Shown piece by piece: positions 1 to 8,127 of a stretch of DNA of 64,000 bases (its first letter is position 1; the number at the start of each line of letters is the position of its first letter). A program made the translations under genes and the position numbers. The DNA is from Variovorax paradoxus_P (lineage in GTDB: Bacteria > Pseudomonadota > Gammaproteobacteria > Burkholderiales > Burkholderiaceae_C), in the NCBI RefSeq assembly GCF_050627025.1, contig NZ_CP192472.1; one strand, 5' to 3'. A model generated the notes under the pieces. The model was not told the DNA's origin and did not search any database. It worked only from the letters and a program-made list of their open reading frames with translations.

Positions 1-8
1 TTTCGTTG

Positions 9-51
9 AATACGCTTCAAATATGAAGCGTATTTGCCTAGAATGCGCTTC
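9..51. promoter_or_regulatory. Inverted-repeat operator plus third half-site before fic
   Basis: AATACGCTTC (9-18) and GAAGCGTATT (25-34) form a perfect 10-bp dyad with a 6-base A/T spacer. A third copy of the half-site with one change, AATGCGCTTC, lies at 42-51, touching the preferred ATG at 52. The Fic protein that follows ends in a winged-helix domain, so autoregulation is a reasonable inference. The window begins at base 1, so further sites upstream cannot be excluded. Confidence 0.7.
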
Positions 52-1182
52 ATGTGGATCTGGCAAGCCCAAAAATGGCCGCACTTCAACGTCGATGCGC
101 GAGCCCTGCAGCCTGCGCTGTCGGCCGCGCGCCTGGCCCAGGGGCGCATGCTGGGCGTGGCGGGCAACCTTCAACTCGTCGACCTGAGCGAGCTCCAACT
201 CGGCGAGTGGACGCAAGAAGCCATTTCTACCGCCCAGATCGAAGGCGAAACACTTCAAGTCAATTCGGTGCGTGCGTCGGCGGCGCGGCGGCTTGGCCTT
301 GCGCCGGCCGACCGCGTGCCAAGGGATGCGCGCACGGAAGCCACGCTCGACATTGTTGAAGCAGCCGTTGCGCGTTGGGATGAGCCACTTTCAGAAGGGC
401 GGCTTCTCGATTGGCACGCGGCGCTTTTTCCAAACGGACGAAGCGGCATCACACGCATCGTGACGGGTGGCTACCGTGTCCACGAAGACCCCATGCAGAT
501 CGTCACTCCCCGCATCGGCAAGCCGGACACGGTGCACTATGAAGCGCCTCCTTCACGCGATGTGCCGGCTCAGATGAAGGCGTTGCTCGAATGGTTCGAG
601 GACGGCCGGGAGCGGGCAGAAATGGACGGCATCGTGCGCAGCGCCATCGCGCATCTTTGGTTCGAAACCATTCACCCATTCGAAGACGGTAATGGCCGGA
701 TCGGCCGCGCTCTGAGCGACTTGGCGCTGGCGCAGGATCTGCGCAGCAACCAGCGTCTCTTCAGCATGTCTCAGCAGCTATGGCTCGACCGCGCGGGTTA
801 CTACAACCAATTGCAGGCCGCCAGTGCTCAAGAGAGCATGGATGTCACGCCGTGGGTGCGCTGGTTTGTCGGCTGTGTTGAAAAGGCGTGCCTCTCAACG
901 CTGGCCCAGATACAGGCCGCGGGCGCCAAGGCTGGCTTCTGGGCACTTCTGGAAGCTGCGCATCCGCAACTCACGCCGAGCCAGCGCAAGGTGTTGAACA
1001 AGCTCTATGACGCCGGGCCCGACGGATTTCTTGGTGGTATGAGCACGGAGAAATATGTGGCTATCGCAGGTGTGTCGCGCGCCACTGCCTATCGGGAGCT
1101 GACCGAAATGGTGGCATCGGGCTTGCTCGAAAGAACAGGGCAGGGCAAAGCAACCCGGTACGCACTTGTTCGCCCGATGTAG
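52..1182 (+). CDS. Fic family protein with N-terminal DUF4172 and C-terminal winged helix
   Basis: This is a Fic-domain protein of 376 residues from the ATG at 52. I prefer that start because relatives begin with a W-I-W-Q segment; TTG 34 and ATG 43 are in frame upstream. The catalytic motif HPFEDGNGRIGR starts near His208. TAQIEG near residues 60-65 matches the class II inhibitory (S/T)xxxE(G/N) motif, with Glu64 as the predicted inhibitory residue. The last 80 or so residues look like a winged-helix DNA-binding domain. Fic proteins of this type usually transfer AMP from ATP to a Ser, Thr or Tyr of a target protein; the target here is unknown. No antitoxin gene is visible, which fits a self-inhibited class II enzyme. 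An inverted repeat directly upstream suggests self-repression. Confidence 0.9.
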   Translation: MWIWQAQKWPHFNVDARALQPALSAARLAQGRMLGVAGNLQLVDLSELQLGEWTQEAISTAQIEGETLQVNSVRASAARRLGLAPADRVPRDARTEATLDIVEAAVARWDEPLSEGRLLDWHAALFPNGRSGITRIVTGGYRVHEDPMQIVTPRIGKPDTVHYEAPPSRDVPAQMKALLEWFEDGRERAEMDGIVRSAIAHLWFETIHPFEDGNGRIGRALSDLALAQDLRSNQRLFSMSQQLWLDRAGYYNQLQAASAQESMDVTPWVRWFVGCVEKACLSTLAQIQAAGAKAGFWALLEAAHPQLTPSQRKVLNKLYDAGPDGFLGGMSTEKYVAIAGVSRATAYRELTEMVASGLLERTGQGKATRYALVRPM

Positions 1183-1260
1183 ATGGGCGAGCACAGGAGC
1201 AAAAAAGCGCGGCCTGTAGCAAACTCGCCCGACCCCTCCGCTTGAATATTCACACAGCCA

Positions 1261-2196
1261 ATGACCCAAACGCCCCCCGCCCTCGAAGTCCTCCCCCGCG
1301 ACATCTCCGCGTACCGCAAGGGCAACATCGGCATCGATTACGTGCACCGCTTCGAATCGGGCAAGCCCGGGCCGCACGTGATGATCAATGCGCTCACGCA
1401 CGGCAACGAAATCTGCGGCATGACCGCCGCCACGCATCTGCTCGACACCAACGTGCGCCCGAAGATCGGCACACTCACCGTGAGCTTTGCCAACGTGGAA
1501 GCGTACGAATCGTTCAACGAGGCGCTGCCCTTCGACAGCCGGCAACTGGTGCACAACCTCAACCGCATCTGGTCGCCCGAATGGCTCGACGGCACCGAAG
1601 ACAGCCCCGAACTGCGCCGCGCCCGCGTGCTGCGCCCAGTGGTGAGCGCAGCCGACCACATCCTGGACATCCACTCCACGAGCCAGCCGGTGATCCCGTT
1701 CTGGGTCTACCCGGCCTATGACCGCAACGCCGAAGCGGCACTGGCCCTTGGCCGCCCTTCGGTGCACCTGGTCATGCCCGAAGGCCTGGGCTCCGGCACG
1801 CCGCTGATCCAGCATGGCCGCCACGGACTGCCCGAAGGCAAGGGCGTTGCGCTGGTAGCCGAATGCGGCCAGCACTTTCTGCACTCCGCCTCAGAACTGG
1901 CCACCGCCATCTCGCTCGACTTTCTGGCGCACTTCGGCCTCATCGACAAAGACCCGGCTGCGCCCGCGCCCGGGCCGCAACGCCGCTTCGAGCTGCTGCA
2001 GACGCACATCATCAAGTCCGAAGAGTTTGCGTTCGTGCGGCCATTGATCGGCTTCGAGACTTTTGCCAAGGGCGAGCTGATTGCGACCAACGGAGCGGAT
2101 GAGATTCGCGCGCCTTGCGATGAGTGCACGATCTTCATGCCCGCACAGCGCGTGATCGTGGGGCGAGAGGCGGTTTATTTGACGAAGCCGATTTGA
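1261..2196 (+). CDS. Succinylglutamate desuccinylase/aspartoacylase family protein
   Basis: This 311-residue protein belongs to the zinc-dependent AstE/AspA branch of the M14 carboxypeptidase fold. The metal-binding H-G-N-E segment is at His47 to Glu50, and a second histidine ligand is likely in the DIHSTSQP segment. Family members hydrolyse N-acyl amino acids such as N-acetylaspartate or N-succinylglutamate. The substrate cannot be told from sequence, and no arginine succinyltransferase (ast) genes are nearby, so an Ast-pathway role is not supported. The gene stands alone, 78 bases after fic and convergent with the next gene. Confidence 0.85.
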   Translation: MTQTPPALEVLPRDISAYRKGNIGIDYVHRFESGKPGPHVMINALTHGNEICGMTAATHLLDTNVRPKIGTLTVSFANVEAYESFNEALPFDSRQLVHNLNRIWSPEWLDGTEDSPELRRARVLRPVVSAADHILDIHSTSQPVIPFWVYPAYDRNAEAALALGRPSVHLVMPEGLGSGTPLIQHGRHGLPEGKGVALVAECGQHFLHSASELATAISLDFLAHFGLIDKDPAAPAPGPQRRFELLQTHIIKSEEFAFVRPLIGFETFAKGELIATNGADEIRAPCDECTIFMPAQRVIVGREAVYLTKPI

Positions 2197-2271
2197 GGCA
2201 GTTACGCGGCGGACGTTTTCGACTTCGGAATCGTCCTGCCCGGCACTATAAATAGCTGAAGACGCACCGCC

Positions 2272-3903
2272 CTAAAGATGAGTTTTCGGCAAAGGCTTAG
2301 GCTTGAATTTTTTCTTTGCAGCGATGGCTGGATCTACATCAATCGCAGATATTTCAACATTGAAATCAAGCGCGCGCAAAGTCCTGACGGAATTTTTTAG
2401 GGTTATCTTCGAAAAGAAAGGCAGCTCTGCCGGAATCTTTTTGGATGTGGCTATCGCGTAAACAATTCGATAGCTATTGGGATCTGGACGGGGATTTGGG
2501 TCTTTTAATTTGATGGTTTTTGGCAATTTTGGATTTAGAAGAATTCTAAAATCTGCATCCTTAATAAAGGTTTCCGCTGAAACATAGCCCTGAGCAAATA
2601 AATGGCTAAGCGTATTTGAGCTTCGGTAATATTTAACGTGGATTAGATCTGTTCCATTTTTTATCAAGTCGCAAAATTCCAGCTTGTCATATGATCCGCC
2701 GGTTTTAATTGTTTTTTTATCCATCAGCACAAAGTTCGCATCATTTTTCACGACTTCTTCGTTGTACTGCTCTTCTCGATCATGATTGTAGGTCGGGAAT
2801 TTGTGATGGTAGATGGCAATGGTGTTTAAATAGGTGTCGATCTTTTTTGAAAAATTATCATCAACCTTGTACCATATTCCATTCCGCAAGATATATTGAT
2901 GATCGTCGTTCTTCAGCTCGGCATATAAACACCTATATGCGCTCCAACTCTTGGTGGGCTGAAATTCAGAGTTGTTGATGTGAACGAAGGTTTCCCTAAG
3001 AGAGTGCGTACTGGCAACTTGTCCCAGATCTTTTAGGTATTCTCGGAGTTGCTTTAGCTCGAGAGTTGGATGTCGAGCGGTTTTCGGACGCAAGTCAAAT
3101 GAGTATCCTATTTGCGCTTCCCAATCGACGATTTCAGGTTCGCCAAGCCAAATATTCGATGCTGACGGATCGATGAGAAAATCATTAAGAAATAAATCTA
3201 GTAAGCTGATCGTTTCCTTGTCGCGAACGCGATTGATATTGTCAACCCATTCGAATTCGATGGGTAGCTTGGATTTATATCTTTTTAGTGCTTCGGTGAG
3301 TATTGCCGGGATGCCTTTGAGATCTATCTCAACGAAGAGGGTGAGAGCGTCTCTTCCCGTAACGTGAGGGCCAAAAATCTCAACTTTTGATGCGCCTGTA
3401 ACTGCGTAAAGCAAGTCGCTCTCAGAGTCAATAGCTAAGTCGAAAATGTCAACATCTTGTGGGCTTTGAGTGCGAGAGTTGAGGGAGTTGTGGTCATAGC
3501 TCGCTTTGTCGAGACTCCGAAGTTTATCGGGGTCGGCAGAATTCAAAGTAACTCTTAAACCAAAATCTCCTTCAATGGCTTCGTTGTTTATTAAATGGTA
3601 GCCCGAGCCAAAAGTCAAAATGAATTTATGACCTTCGCAGTCGACTACTAATGCCGCGCCTACTGTGCTGCTTGTTCCAAAAATACCTTGAGGAACATTT
3701 TCGTCCTGAGTGAATAATTTGGTCCAACTAGGGGTGACGGTAGGAGGCTCTTTTTTGATGTACAACGTGGATTTGACTTCTCGGATCAAAATGTCGATCG
3801 TTGCTTTTGTATTTTCTGTTCTTAATATTAATTCATTTGTGGAAAATGAATTTTTTGCGAGATAAATTGAAAGGCGTTCTTTTCTGATTTTTTCGGTAGC
3901 CAT
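2272..3903 (-). CDS. TIGR04141/DUF6119-like sporadically distributed protein
   Basis: This 543-residue cytoplasmic protein has no signal peptide or membrane segment. It resembles, from memory, the sporadically distributed TIGR04141 family (DUF6119), especially the segment HVKYYRSSNTLSHLFAQGYV near residues 410-430. The molecular function of that family is not established. The gene is visibly AT-rich, using many AAA, ATT and TTT codons, unlike its G+C-rich neighbours, which suggests recent transfer. The ATG at 3903 is preceded by AGGGGA at a good distance. It is a single-gene insert between the deacylase and an M23 peptidase, with a heptamer array just upstream. A defence role is a guess from its patchy distribution only. 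Confidence 0.6.
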   Translation of the reverse strand: MATEKIRKERLSIYLAKNSFSTNELILRTENTKATIDILIREVKSTLYIKKEPPTVTPSWTKLFTQDENVPQGIFGTSSTVGAALVVDCEGHKFILTFGSGYHLINNEAIEGDFGLRVTLNSADPDKLRSLDKASYDHNSLNSRTQSPQDVDIFDLAIDSESDLLYAVTGASKVEIFGPHVTGRDALTLFVEIDLKGIPAILTEALKRYKSKLPIEFEWVDNINRVRDKETISLLDLFLNDFLIDPSASNIWLGEPEIVDWEAQIGYSFDLRPKTARHPTLELKQLREYLKDLGQVASTHSLRETFVHINNSEFQPTKSWSAYRCLYAELKNDDHQYILRNGIWYKVDDNFSKKIDTYLNTIAIYHHKFPTYNHDREEQYNEEVVKNDANFVLMDKKTIKTGGSYDKLEFCDLIKNGTDLIHVKYYRSSNTLSHLFAQGYVSAETFIKDADFRILLNPKLPKTIKLKDPNPRPDPNSYRIVYAIATSKKIPAELPFFSKITLKNSVRTLRALDFNVEISAIDVDPAIAAKKKFKPKPLPKTHL

Positions 3904-3961
3904 TGACCGTCCCCTTTGTGTAAGGGCAGGTTACGCGCATGGCGGCGCGATTCCATTGGTA

Positions 3962-3975
3962 GCATCCCGGGATGC
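3962..3975. repeat. 14-bp perfect palindrome at the edge of the heptamer array
   Basis: GCATCCCGGGATGC equals its own reverse complement and runs into the first GCCGAGT copy. It lies 59 bases upstream of the AT-rich gene's start codon on the minus strand. It may be an operator or a cruciform-prone site that seeds repeat expansion; no binding protein is evident. Confidence 0.6.
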
Positions 3976-4148
3976 CGAGTGCCGAGTGCCGAGTGCCGAG
4001 TGCCGAGTGCCGAGTGCCGAGTGCCGAGTGCCGAGTGCCGAGTGCCGAGTGCCGAGTGCCGAGTGCCGAGTGCCGAGTGCCGAGTGCCGAGTGCCGAGTG
4101 CCGAGTGCCGAGTGCCGAGTGCCGAGTGCCGAGTGCTGAGTGCTGAGG
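3974..4148. repeat. Heptanucleotide tandem array (GCCGAGT)23 plus two variant copies
   Basis: Twenty-three exact copies of GCCGAGT run from 3974 to 4134, followed by GCTGAGT (4135-4141) and GCTGAGG (4142-4148). The unit is not a multiple of three, so translations give seven-residue repeats that are shadows, not proteins. The array occupies the 5' region of the AT-rich gene that starts at 3903 and lies downstream of the M23 peptidase gene. Such perfect short repeats change copy number by slippage. Apart from the array and two small palindromes, the 3904-4263 gap holds nothing I recognise. Confidence 0.95.
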
Positions 4149-4208
4149 GTTCTAGCGAGGGATCGCGGAATCCTTATCGTGGCCCTGCTGCAGGTGAGCT
4201 CTGCCAGG

Positions 4209-4223
4209 ATTGCTGACAGCAAT
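4209..4223. repeat. Odd-centred 15-bp palindrome downstream of the M23 gene
   Basis: ATTGCTG and CAGCAAT are perfect complements around a single central A. The site lies about 40 bases beyond the stop codon of the M23 peptidase gene. It has no T tract, so it is not a classical terminator and could equally be a protein-binding site. Confidence 0.45.
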
Positions 4224-4263
4224 GACGGCCCGCAAGCCCGCTTTTATCGGGTAGTGCCTTTTC

Positions 4264-5172
4264 TCAAGCCGCAATGAACAGCGCCGGATCCACCATTGCC
4301 CGGTTCAACATCACCGACCAATGCAGATGCGGCCCCGTCACGCGTCCTGTAGCGCCCACAGCAGCTAGCTGCTCGCCGGTCTTCAACACATCGCCCACCT
4401 TCACGTCGACTCGGCTCAGGTGGCAATACATCGTCAGCAGGCCGCCGCCGTGGTCGAGCCACACGGTGCCGCCGTTGAAGAAGTAGTCGCCGGTATCGAT
4501 CACCCGGCCCGGCAGCGGTGCCAGCACGGGCGTGCCGGTGCCGGCTGCGATGTCCATGCCGCTGTGCGGATTGCGCGACTGGCCGTTGAACACGCGGCGC
4601 AGGCCGAATGAGCTGGAGCGGCGGCCCGGCACGGGAACGCGCATCTGCAGCGAGGCGTCGGGCCGCAGGTCGGTGAGGGTGGCCATCACGGTGGCAAGGT
4701 GGGCGCGTTCGCGCTCGTAGCGCGCCTCGTCTTCGGGCGAGAGGTCGACGGTGCGCGGCGGCACCGTCAGGCGCTGCTCGCGGTACTGCTTGGGCTCCAC
4801 GGTGTAGGCAACCTGCTTTTCAGCGCCGCTTTCGGGGTGCACAACAATGCTTGCGTCGCCCGGCGTGGCGGCAAGTGGAATGCCCACGAGCGCCGTCCAT
4901 TCGATGGCGTCGCCCAGCACAAGCAGAGGCACGTCGCCTGAAAAGGCGGTCGGCCGTTTGGCACTCGGGCCAAGCGACAGGCGTGCGACGCCGCCCGGTA
5001 CCTGGGACGCATGCGGCCACACATCAGGGCGCTTTTGCTTGGGCTTTGCAGGCGGCGCAGCTGTGGCGTGCATGGCAGGCAGTGCCAGCAGGCCCAGCGT
5101 GCCGAGCAATGCGTGGCGGCGATTCAAAGCGGGCAAGACGGGTTCGGAGAAGTGGAGTCGGTTGCTGTGCAT
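4264..5172 (-). CDS. M23 family metallopeptidase, exported
   Basis: This 302-residue protein begins with a twin-arginine-like leader (NRRHALLGTLGLLALP) and an Ala-rich cleavage region near residue 38, so export to the periplasm is likely. The C-terminal half is a lysostaphin/LytM-type domain with HSGMD (HxxxD) and GPHLHW (HxH) zinc ligands. Such enzymes cleave peptide cross-links in peptidoglycan, or, when catalytically weak, activate amidases. Both ligand motifs are intact, so it is probably active. The middle part has no family I can name. It stands alone, 34 bases after the pseudouridine synthase gene on the same strand. Confidence 0.9.
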   Translation of the reverse strand: MHSNRLHFSEPVLPALNRRHALLGTLGLLALPAMHATAAPPAKPKQKRPDVWPHASQVPGGVARLSLGPSAKRPTAFSGDVPLLVLGDAIEWTALVGIPLAATPGDASIVVHPESGAEKQVAYTVEPKQYREQRLTVPPRTVDLSPEDEARYERERAHLATVMATLTDLRPDASLQMRVPVPGRRSSSFGLRRVFNGQSRNPHSGMDIAAGTGTPVLAPLPGRVIDTGDYFFNGGTVWLDHGGGLLTMYCHLSRVDVKVGDVLKTGEQLAAVGATGRVTGPHLHWSVMLNRAMVDPALFIAA

Positions 5173-5206
5173 ACGGAATCGAATGGATGAAATGTGTGCC
5201 GCCGCG

Positions 5207-5797
5207 CTAACCCAGCCAGGTTCCGGGCGGCAGTCCGTCGAGCGAATGCGGCCCGATGGCAGCGCGAATCAGGCGCAGGGTGGGCAACCCCACTGCGGCC
5301 GTCATGCGCCGCACCTGGCGATTGCGGCCTTCGCTGATTGCCAGTTCCAGCCACGCGGTGGGAATGCTCTTGCGCTCCCTGATGGGCGGTTGCCGCGCCC
5401 ACACGTCGGGCGGCTGGTCGAGCAGACGCGCACGGGCCGGCCGCGTGAGACCGTCGTTGAGCTGCACGCCTTCACGCAATGCAGTGAGCGCTTCTTCAGT
5501 GGGCACGCCTTCTACCTGCACCCAATAGGTCTTCTCCATCTTGAAGCGCGGATCGGCAATGCGCGCCTGGAGCTGGCCGTCATCGGTGAGAAGCAGCAGG
5601 CCTTCGCTGTCTGCATCGAGGCGCCCGGCGACGTAGACGCCGGAAATATCGATGAAGTCTTTCAGCCCGCGCCAGCGGCCCTCGGGCGTGAACTGGCTGA
5701 GCACGCCGTAGGGCTTGTTGAAGCGGATGAGGCGAGACGGAATTACTTGCCCCAGCTGTCCCGCATGCCTGCGGCGCGATTGAACACCGGCTTGCAC
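5207..5797 (-). CDS. rluE: RluE-type 23S rRNA pseudouridine synthase
   Basis: The protein matches the RsuA/RluE family, with RFNKPYGVLSQF near its start, the catalytic aspartate in GRLDADSEGLL, and conserved IRERKSIPTAWL and EGRNRQVRRMTA segments. RluE converts U2457 of E. coli 23S rRNA to pseudouridine. The start is uncertain. The frame has no ATG near the conserved region, so I use the GTG at 5797 (196 residues, overlapping the 3' end of glnS by 55 bases). Other options are CTG at 5755, or an ATT at 5743 that would abut the glnS stop codon. It is probably co-transcribed with glnS. Confidence 0.85.
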   Translation of the reverse strand: MQAGVQSRRRHAGQLGQVIPSRLIRFNKPYGVLSQFTPEGRWRGLKDFIDISGVYVAGRLDADSEGLLLLTDDGQLQARIADPRFKMEKTYWVQVEGVPTEEALTALREGVQLNDGLTRPARARLLDQPPDVWARQPPIRERKSIPTAWLELAISEGRNRQVRRMTAAVGLPTLRLIRAAIGPHSLDGLPPGTWLG

Positions 5798-7557
5798 TCG
5801 GCGCCCGCCTTGGCATCGCGCACAAAGTAGCCATGCCGCTCGAACTGGATGCCCACGCCGGGTTCGGCCTTTGCCAACGAAGGCTCTACGTAAGCTGTGC
5901 AAGCTTCGAGGCTGGCCTTGTTCAGCTCGTCCAACAGCTCGCCGCTGCCCGGGTTGGCCGCAGCAAAGAGCCGCTCGTACAGGCGCACCTCGGCCTGCAC
6001 CGCATCGGCGGCAGCCACCCAGGTGATGTTGCCCTTCACCTTGATGGCGTCCGCGCCGGGCGTGCCGCTCTTGGTGTCGGGCACGAGGGTGGCCTGCACC
6101 TCAATGAGCTTGCCGCTCGCGTCCTTGGTGCCGCCGGTGCATTCGATGACGTGGCCGTATTTGAGCCGCACCTTGTTGCCGGGGAACAGGCGGAAGAAGC
6201 CCTTGGGCTGCACTTCCTCGTAGTCGGTGCGCTCGATCCACACCTCGCGGCCCAGCTTGAACTCGCGCTTGCCCATTTCGGGGTGGTGCGGGTGCACGGG
6301 GGCGGAGCAGTCGTCCAGAAAGCCGTCGCCGCCCATGAGTTCGCCCCAGTTGGTAATGACCAGCTTCACAGGGTCGAGCACGGCCATGGCGCGCGGCGCG
6401 ATCGGGTCGAGGGTGTCGCGCAGCGCGGCTTCCAGGCTGGCGTAGTCGATCCAGCCGCCGGACTTGGTGGTGCCGCTGCGTTCGCAGAACAGCCGCAGCG
6501 CCTCGGGCGTGTAGCCGCGGCGGCGCAGGCCCGCCAGCGTGGGCATGCGCGGGTCGTCCCAGCCGTCGACGTGCTTTTCTTCGACCAGCTGGCGCAGCTT
6601 GCGCTTGCTGGTGAGCACGTGGGTGACGTTGAGGCGCGCAAATTCATACTGGCGCGGATGCGGGCTGGCGATGAGGCCGCCTTCGGCAAGGCGGTCGAGC
6701 AGCCAGTCGTAGAAGGGGCGCTGGTCTTCGAACTCCAGCGTGCAGATGGAGTGGGTGATCTGCTCCAGTGCGTCTTCAATGGGGTGCGCAAAGGTGTACA
6801 TCGGGTAGATGCACCACTTGTCGCCGGTGTTGTGGTGCGTTGCGCGCCGTATGCGGTACAGCGCGGGGTCGCGCATGTTGATGTTGGGGCTTGCCATGTC
6901 GATCCTGGCGCGCAGGATGGCGGCGCCGTCGGGCAATTGGCCGTCTCGCATGGCGCGAAAGCGGGCAAGGTTTTCTTCAACGCTGCGGTTGCGGAAGGGG
7001 CTGTCGGTGCCGGGCGTGTTGAAGTCGCCGCGGTTTGCGCGGATTTCTTCGGCGCTTTGTTCGTCCACATAGGCCAGGCCGGCACCAATCAGGTATTCGG
7101 CGGCGCGGTACATGAAGTCGAAGTAGTCGCTTGCAAAATACTCGTGCGGCTGCAGGGTGCCGGGGGCGCTGGGCCGGTCTGCCAGGTAGGTTTCGTAGCC
7201 GAGCCACTTCACCGCATCGCGGATCGAATCGACGTATTCCTGCTCTTCCTTCTCGGGGTTGGTGTCGTCGAAGCGCAGGTGGCACACGCCGCCGTATTCC
7301 TTGGCCAACTCGAAGTTGAGCCAGATGCTCTTGGCGTGGCCGATGTGAAGGTAGCCGTTGGGCTCGGGCGGAAAACGCATGCGAACCTTGGCCGGATCGG
7401 CCATGCCCTGGGCATGATGGGCGGCGTCGCCGGGCGAGCCACCCCACTTGCGGCCAGAATAGGCACCCTGCGCAAGGTCGGTTTCGATCACGTGGCGCAA
7501 GAAATTACTCGGTGCAGCGGCCGTTTTCGCGCTGTCTTTATCGGTCGGGGAGGTCAT
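5743..7557 (-). CDS. glnS: Glutaminyl-tRNA synthetase
   Basis: This 604-residue class I aminoacyl-tRNA synthetase charges tRNA(Gln) with glutamine. The HIGH motif appears in PPEPNGYLHIGHAKS, and the KMSKS-equivalent loop is VLTSKRKL, as usual for GlnRS. The C-terminal half carries the beta-barrel anticodon-binding domains, including KGNITWV. The length is slightly above the E. coli enzyme because of an N-terminal extension of about 35 residues. A large open frame on the opposite strand (5833-7695) is a G+C shadow. Confidence 0.98.
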   Translation of the reverse strand: MTSPTDKDSAKTAAAPSNFLRHVIETDLAQGAYSGRKWGGSPGDAAHHAQGMADPAKVRMRFPPEPNGYLHIGHAKSIWLNFELAKEYGGVCHLRFDDTNPEKEEQEYVDSIRDAVKWLGYETYLADRPSAPGTLQPHEYFASDYFDFMYRAAEYLIGAGLAYVDEQSAEEIRANRGDFNTPGTDSPFRNRSVEENLARFRAMRDGQLPDGAAILRARIDMASPNINMRDPALYRIRRATHHNTGDKWCIYPMYTFAHPIEDALEQITHSICTLEFEDQRPFYDWLLDRLAEGGLIASPHPRQYEFARLNVTHVLTSKRKLRQLVEEKHVDGWDDPRMPTLAGLRRRGYTPEALRLFCERSGTTKSGGWIDYASLEAALRDTLDPIAPRAMAVLDPVKLVITNWGELMGGDGFLDDCSAPVHPHHPEMGKREFKLGREVWIERTDYEEVQPKGFFRLFPGNKVRLKYGHVIECTGGTKDASGKLIEVQATLVPDTKSGTPGADAIKVKGNITWVAAADAVQAEVRLYERLFAAANPGSGELLDELNKASLEACTAYVEPSLAKAEPGVGIQFERHGYFVRDAKAGAECKPVFNRAAGMRDSWGK

Positions 7558-7691
7558 TGCGGCATTCTAGAGGGCACCCCCTGCCGGTTACGTTTGGCAA
7601 CGTTCTTCACATTACGGCGGGCAACCGCTTTGCATTTGGCGCGTTCAATACCTACATGGGCGGCAACGCCCCAACCAGGAGTTCAAACATC

Positions 7692-8036
7692 ATGAGCCTC
7701 ACACGTTCAACCTTCTTCAAATGGGCCGCCGCGGGTGTCGTGGCAGCCGGCGCCTTGTTTGCGGCCACTTCGGCCAGTGCCCGCGGTGACGTGAGCTGGT
7801 CGGTGGGCGTGGGTCTGCCAGGCGTGTCCGTGGGCGTTGGCGCTCCGGCCTACTACCCGGCCCCGGTCTACGCCGCCCCGGCACCGGTGTATTACGCACC
7901 GCCGCCCCCGGTGTACTACCGTCCGCCGCCGCCGGTCTATTACCGTCCGGCCCCGGTGTACTACGCACCCCCGGCGTATTACGCACCGCGTGGCTACTAC
8001 CGCGGCTATGGCCACGGCCATCGCCACTGGCGCTAA
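7692..8036 (+). CDS. Small exported Tyr/Pro/Val-rich protein
   Basis: From the ATG at 7692 this encodes 114 residues: a signal peptide of about 30 residues ending in ATSASA, a short Val/Gly stretch, then low-complexity repeats of the type APVYYAPPPPVYYRPPP, and a basic, His-rich tail. No catalytic domain is visible. Similar short Y/P-rich secreted proteins are common in Burkholderiales and are thought to be surface or periplasmic structural proteins, but no function is known. An in-frame upstream extension to 7512 overlaps glnS and is unlikely. A strong terminator follows at once. Confidence 0.75.
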   Translation: MSLTRSTFFKWAAAGVVAAGALFAATSASARGDVSWSVGVGLPGVSVGVGAPAYYPAPVYAAPAPVYYAPPPPVYYRPPPPVYYRPAPVYYAPPAYYAPRGYYRGYGHGHRHWR

Positions 8037-8072
8037 GCGGTAGCGCCCTCAAGGCGCGATTCGCAAAACTCA

Positions 8073-8106
8073 AAAAAAGCCGGCTCCTGAAGGGGCCGGC
8101 TTTTTT
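8073..8106 (+). terminator. Rho-independent terminator
   Basis: AAAAAAGCCGGC (8073-8084) pairs with GCCGGCTTTTTT (8095-8106) around a 10-base loop. The A and T tracts on the two sides make it usable from both strands, serving the small exported protein gene (plus) and the response regulator gene ending at 8128 (minus). Confidence 0.9.
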
Positions 8107-8127
8107 ATGCACGCTTGACTATCGATT

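Noticed and set aside
895..1884. 329-residue minus-strand frame across fic and the deacylase gene.
   Set aside because: It overlaps two well-supported genes and has shadow-like composition.
3974..4148. CRISPR-like array.
   Set aside because: The unit is 7 bases with no spacers, and no cas genes are present.
3833..4222. Open frames on both strands through the heptamer array (repeating SALGTRH or CRVPSAE).
   Set aside because: They are a direct result of a stop-free 7-base repeat read in all frames; there is no ribosome-binding site and no domain.
5833..7695. 620-residue open frame opposite glnS.
   Set aside because: It is the antisense shadow of a G+C-rich gene; its sequence has no recognisable domain and glnS is certain.
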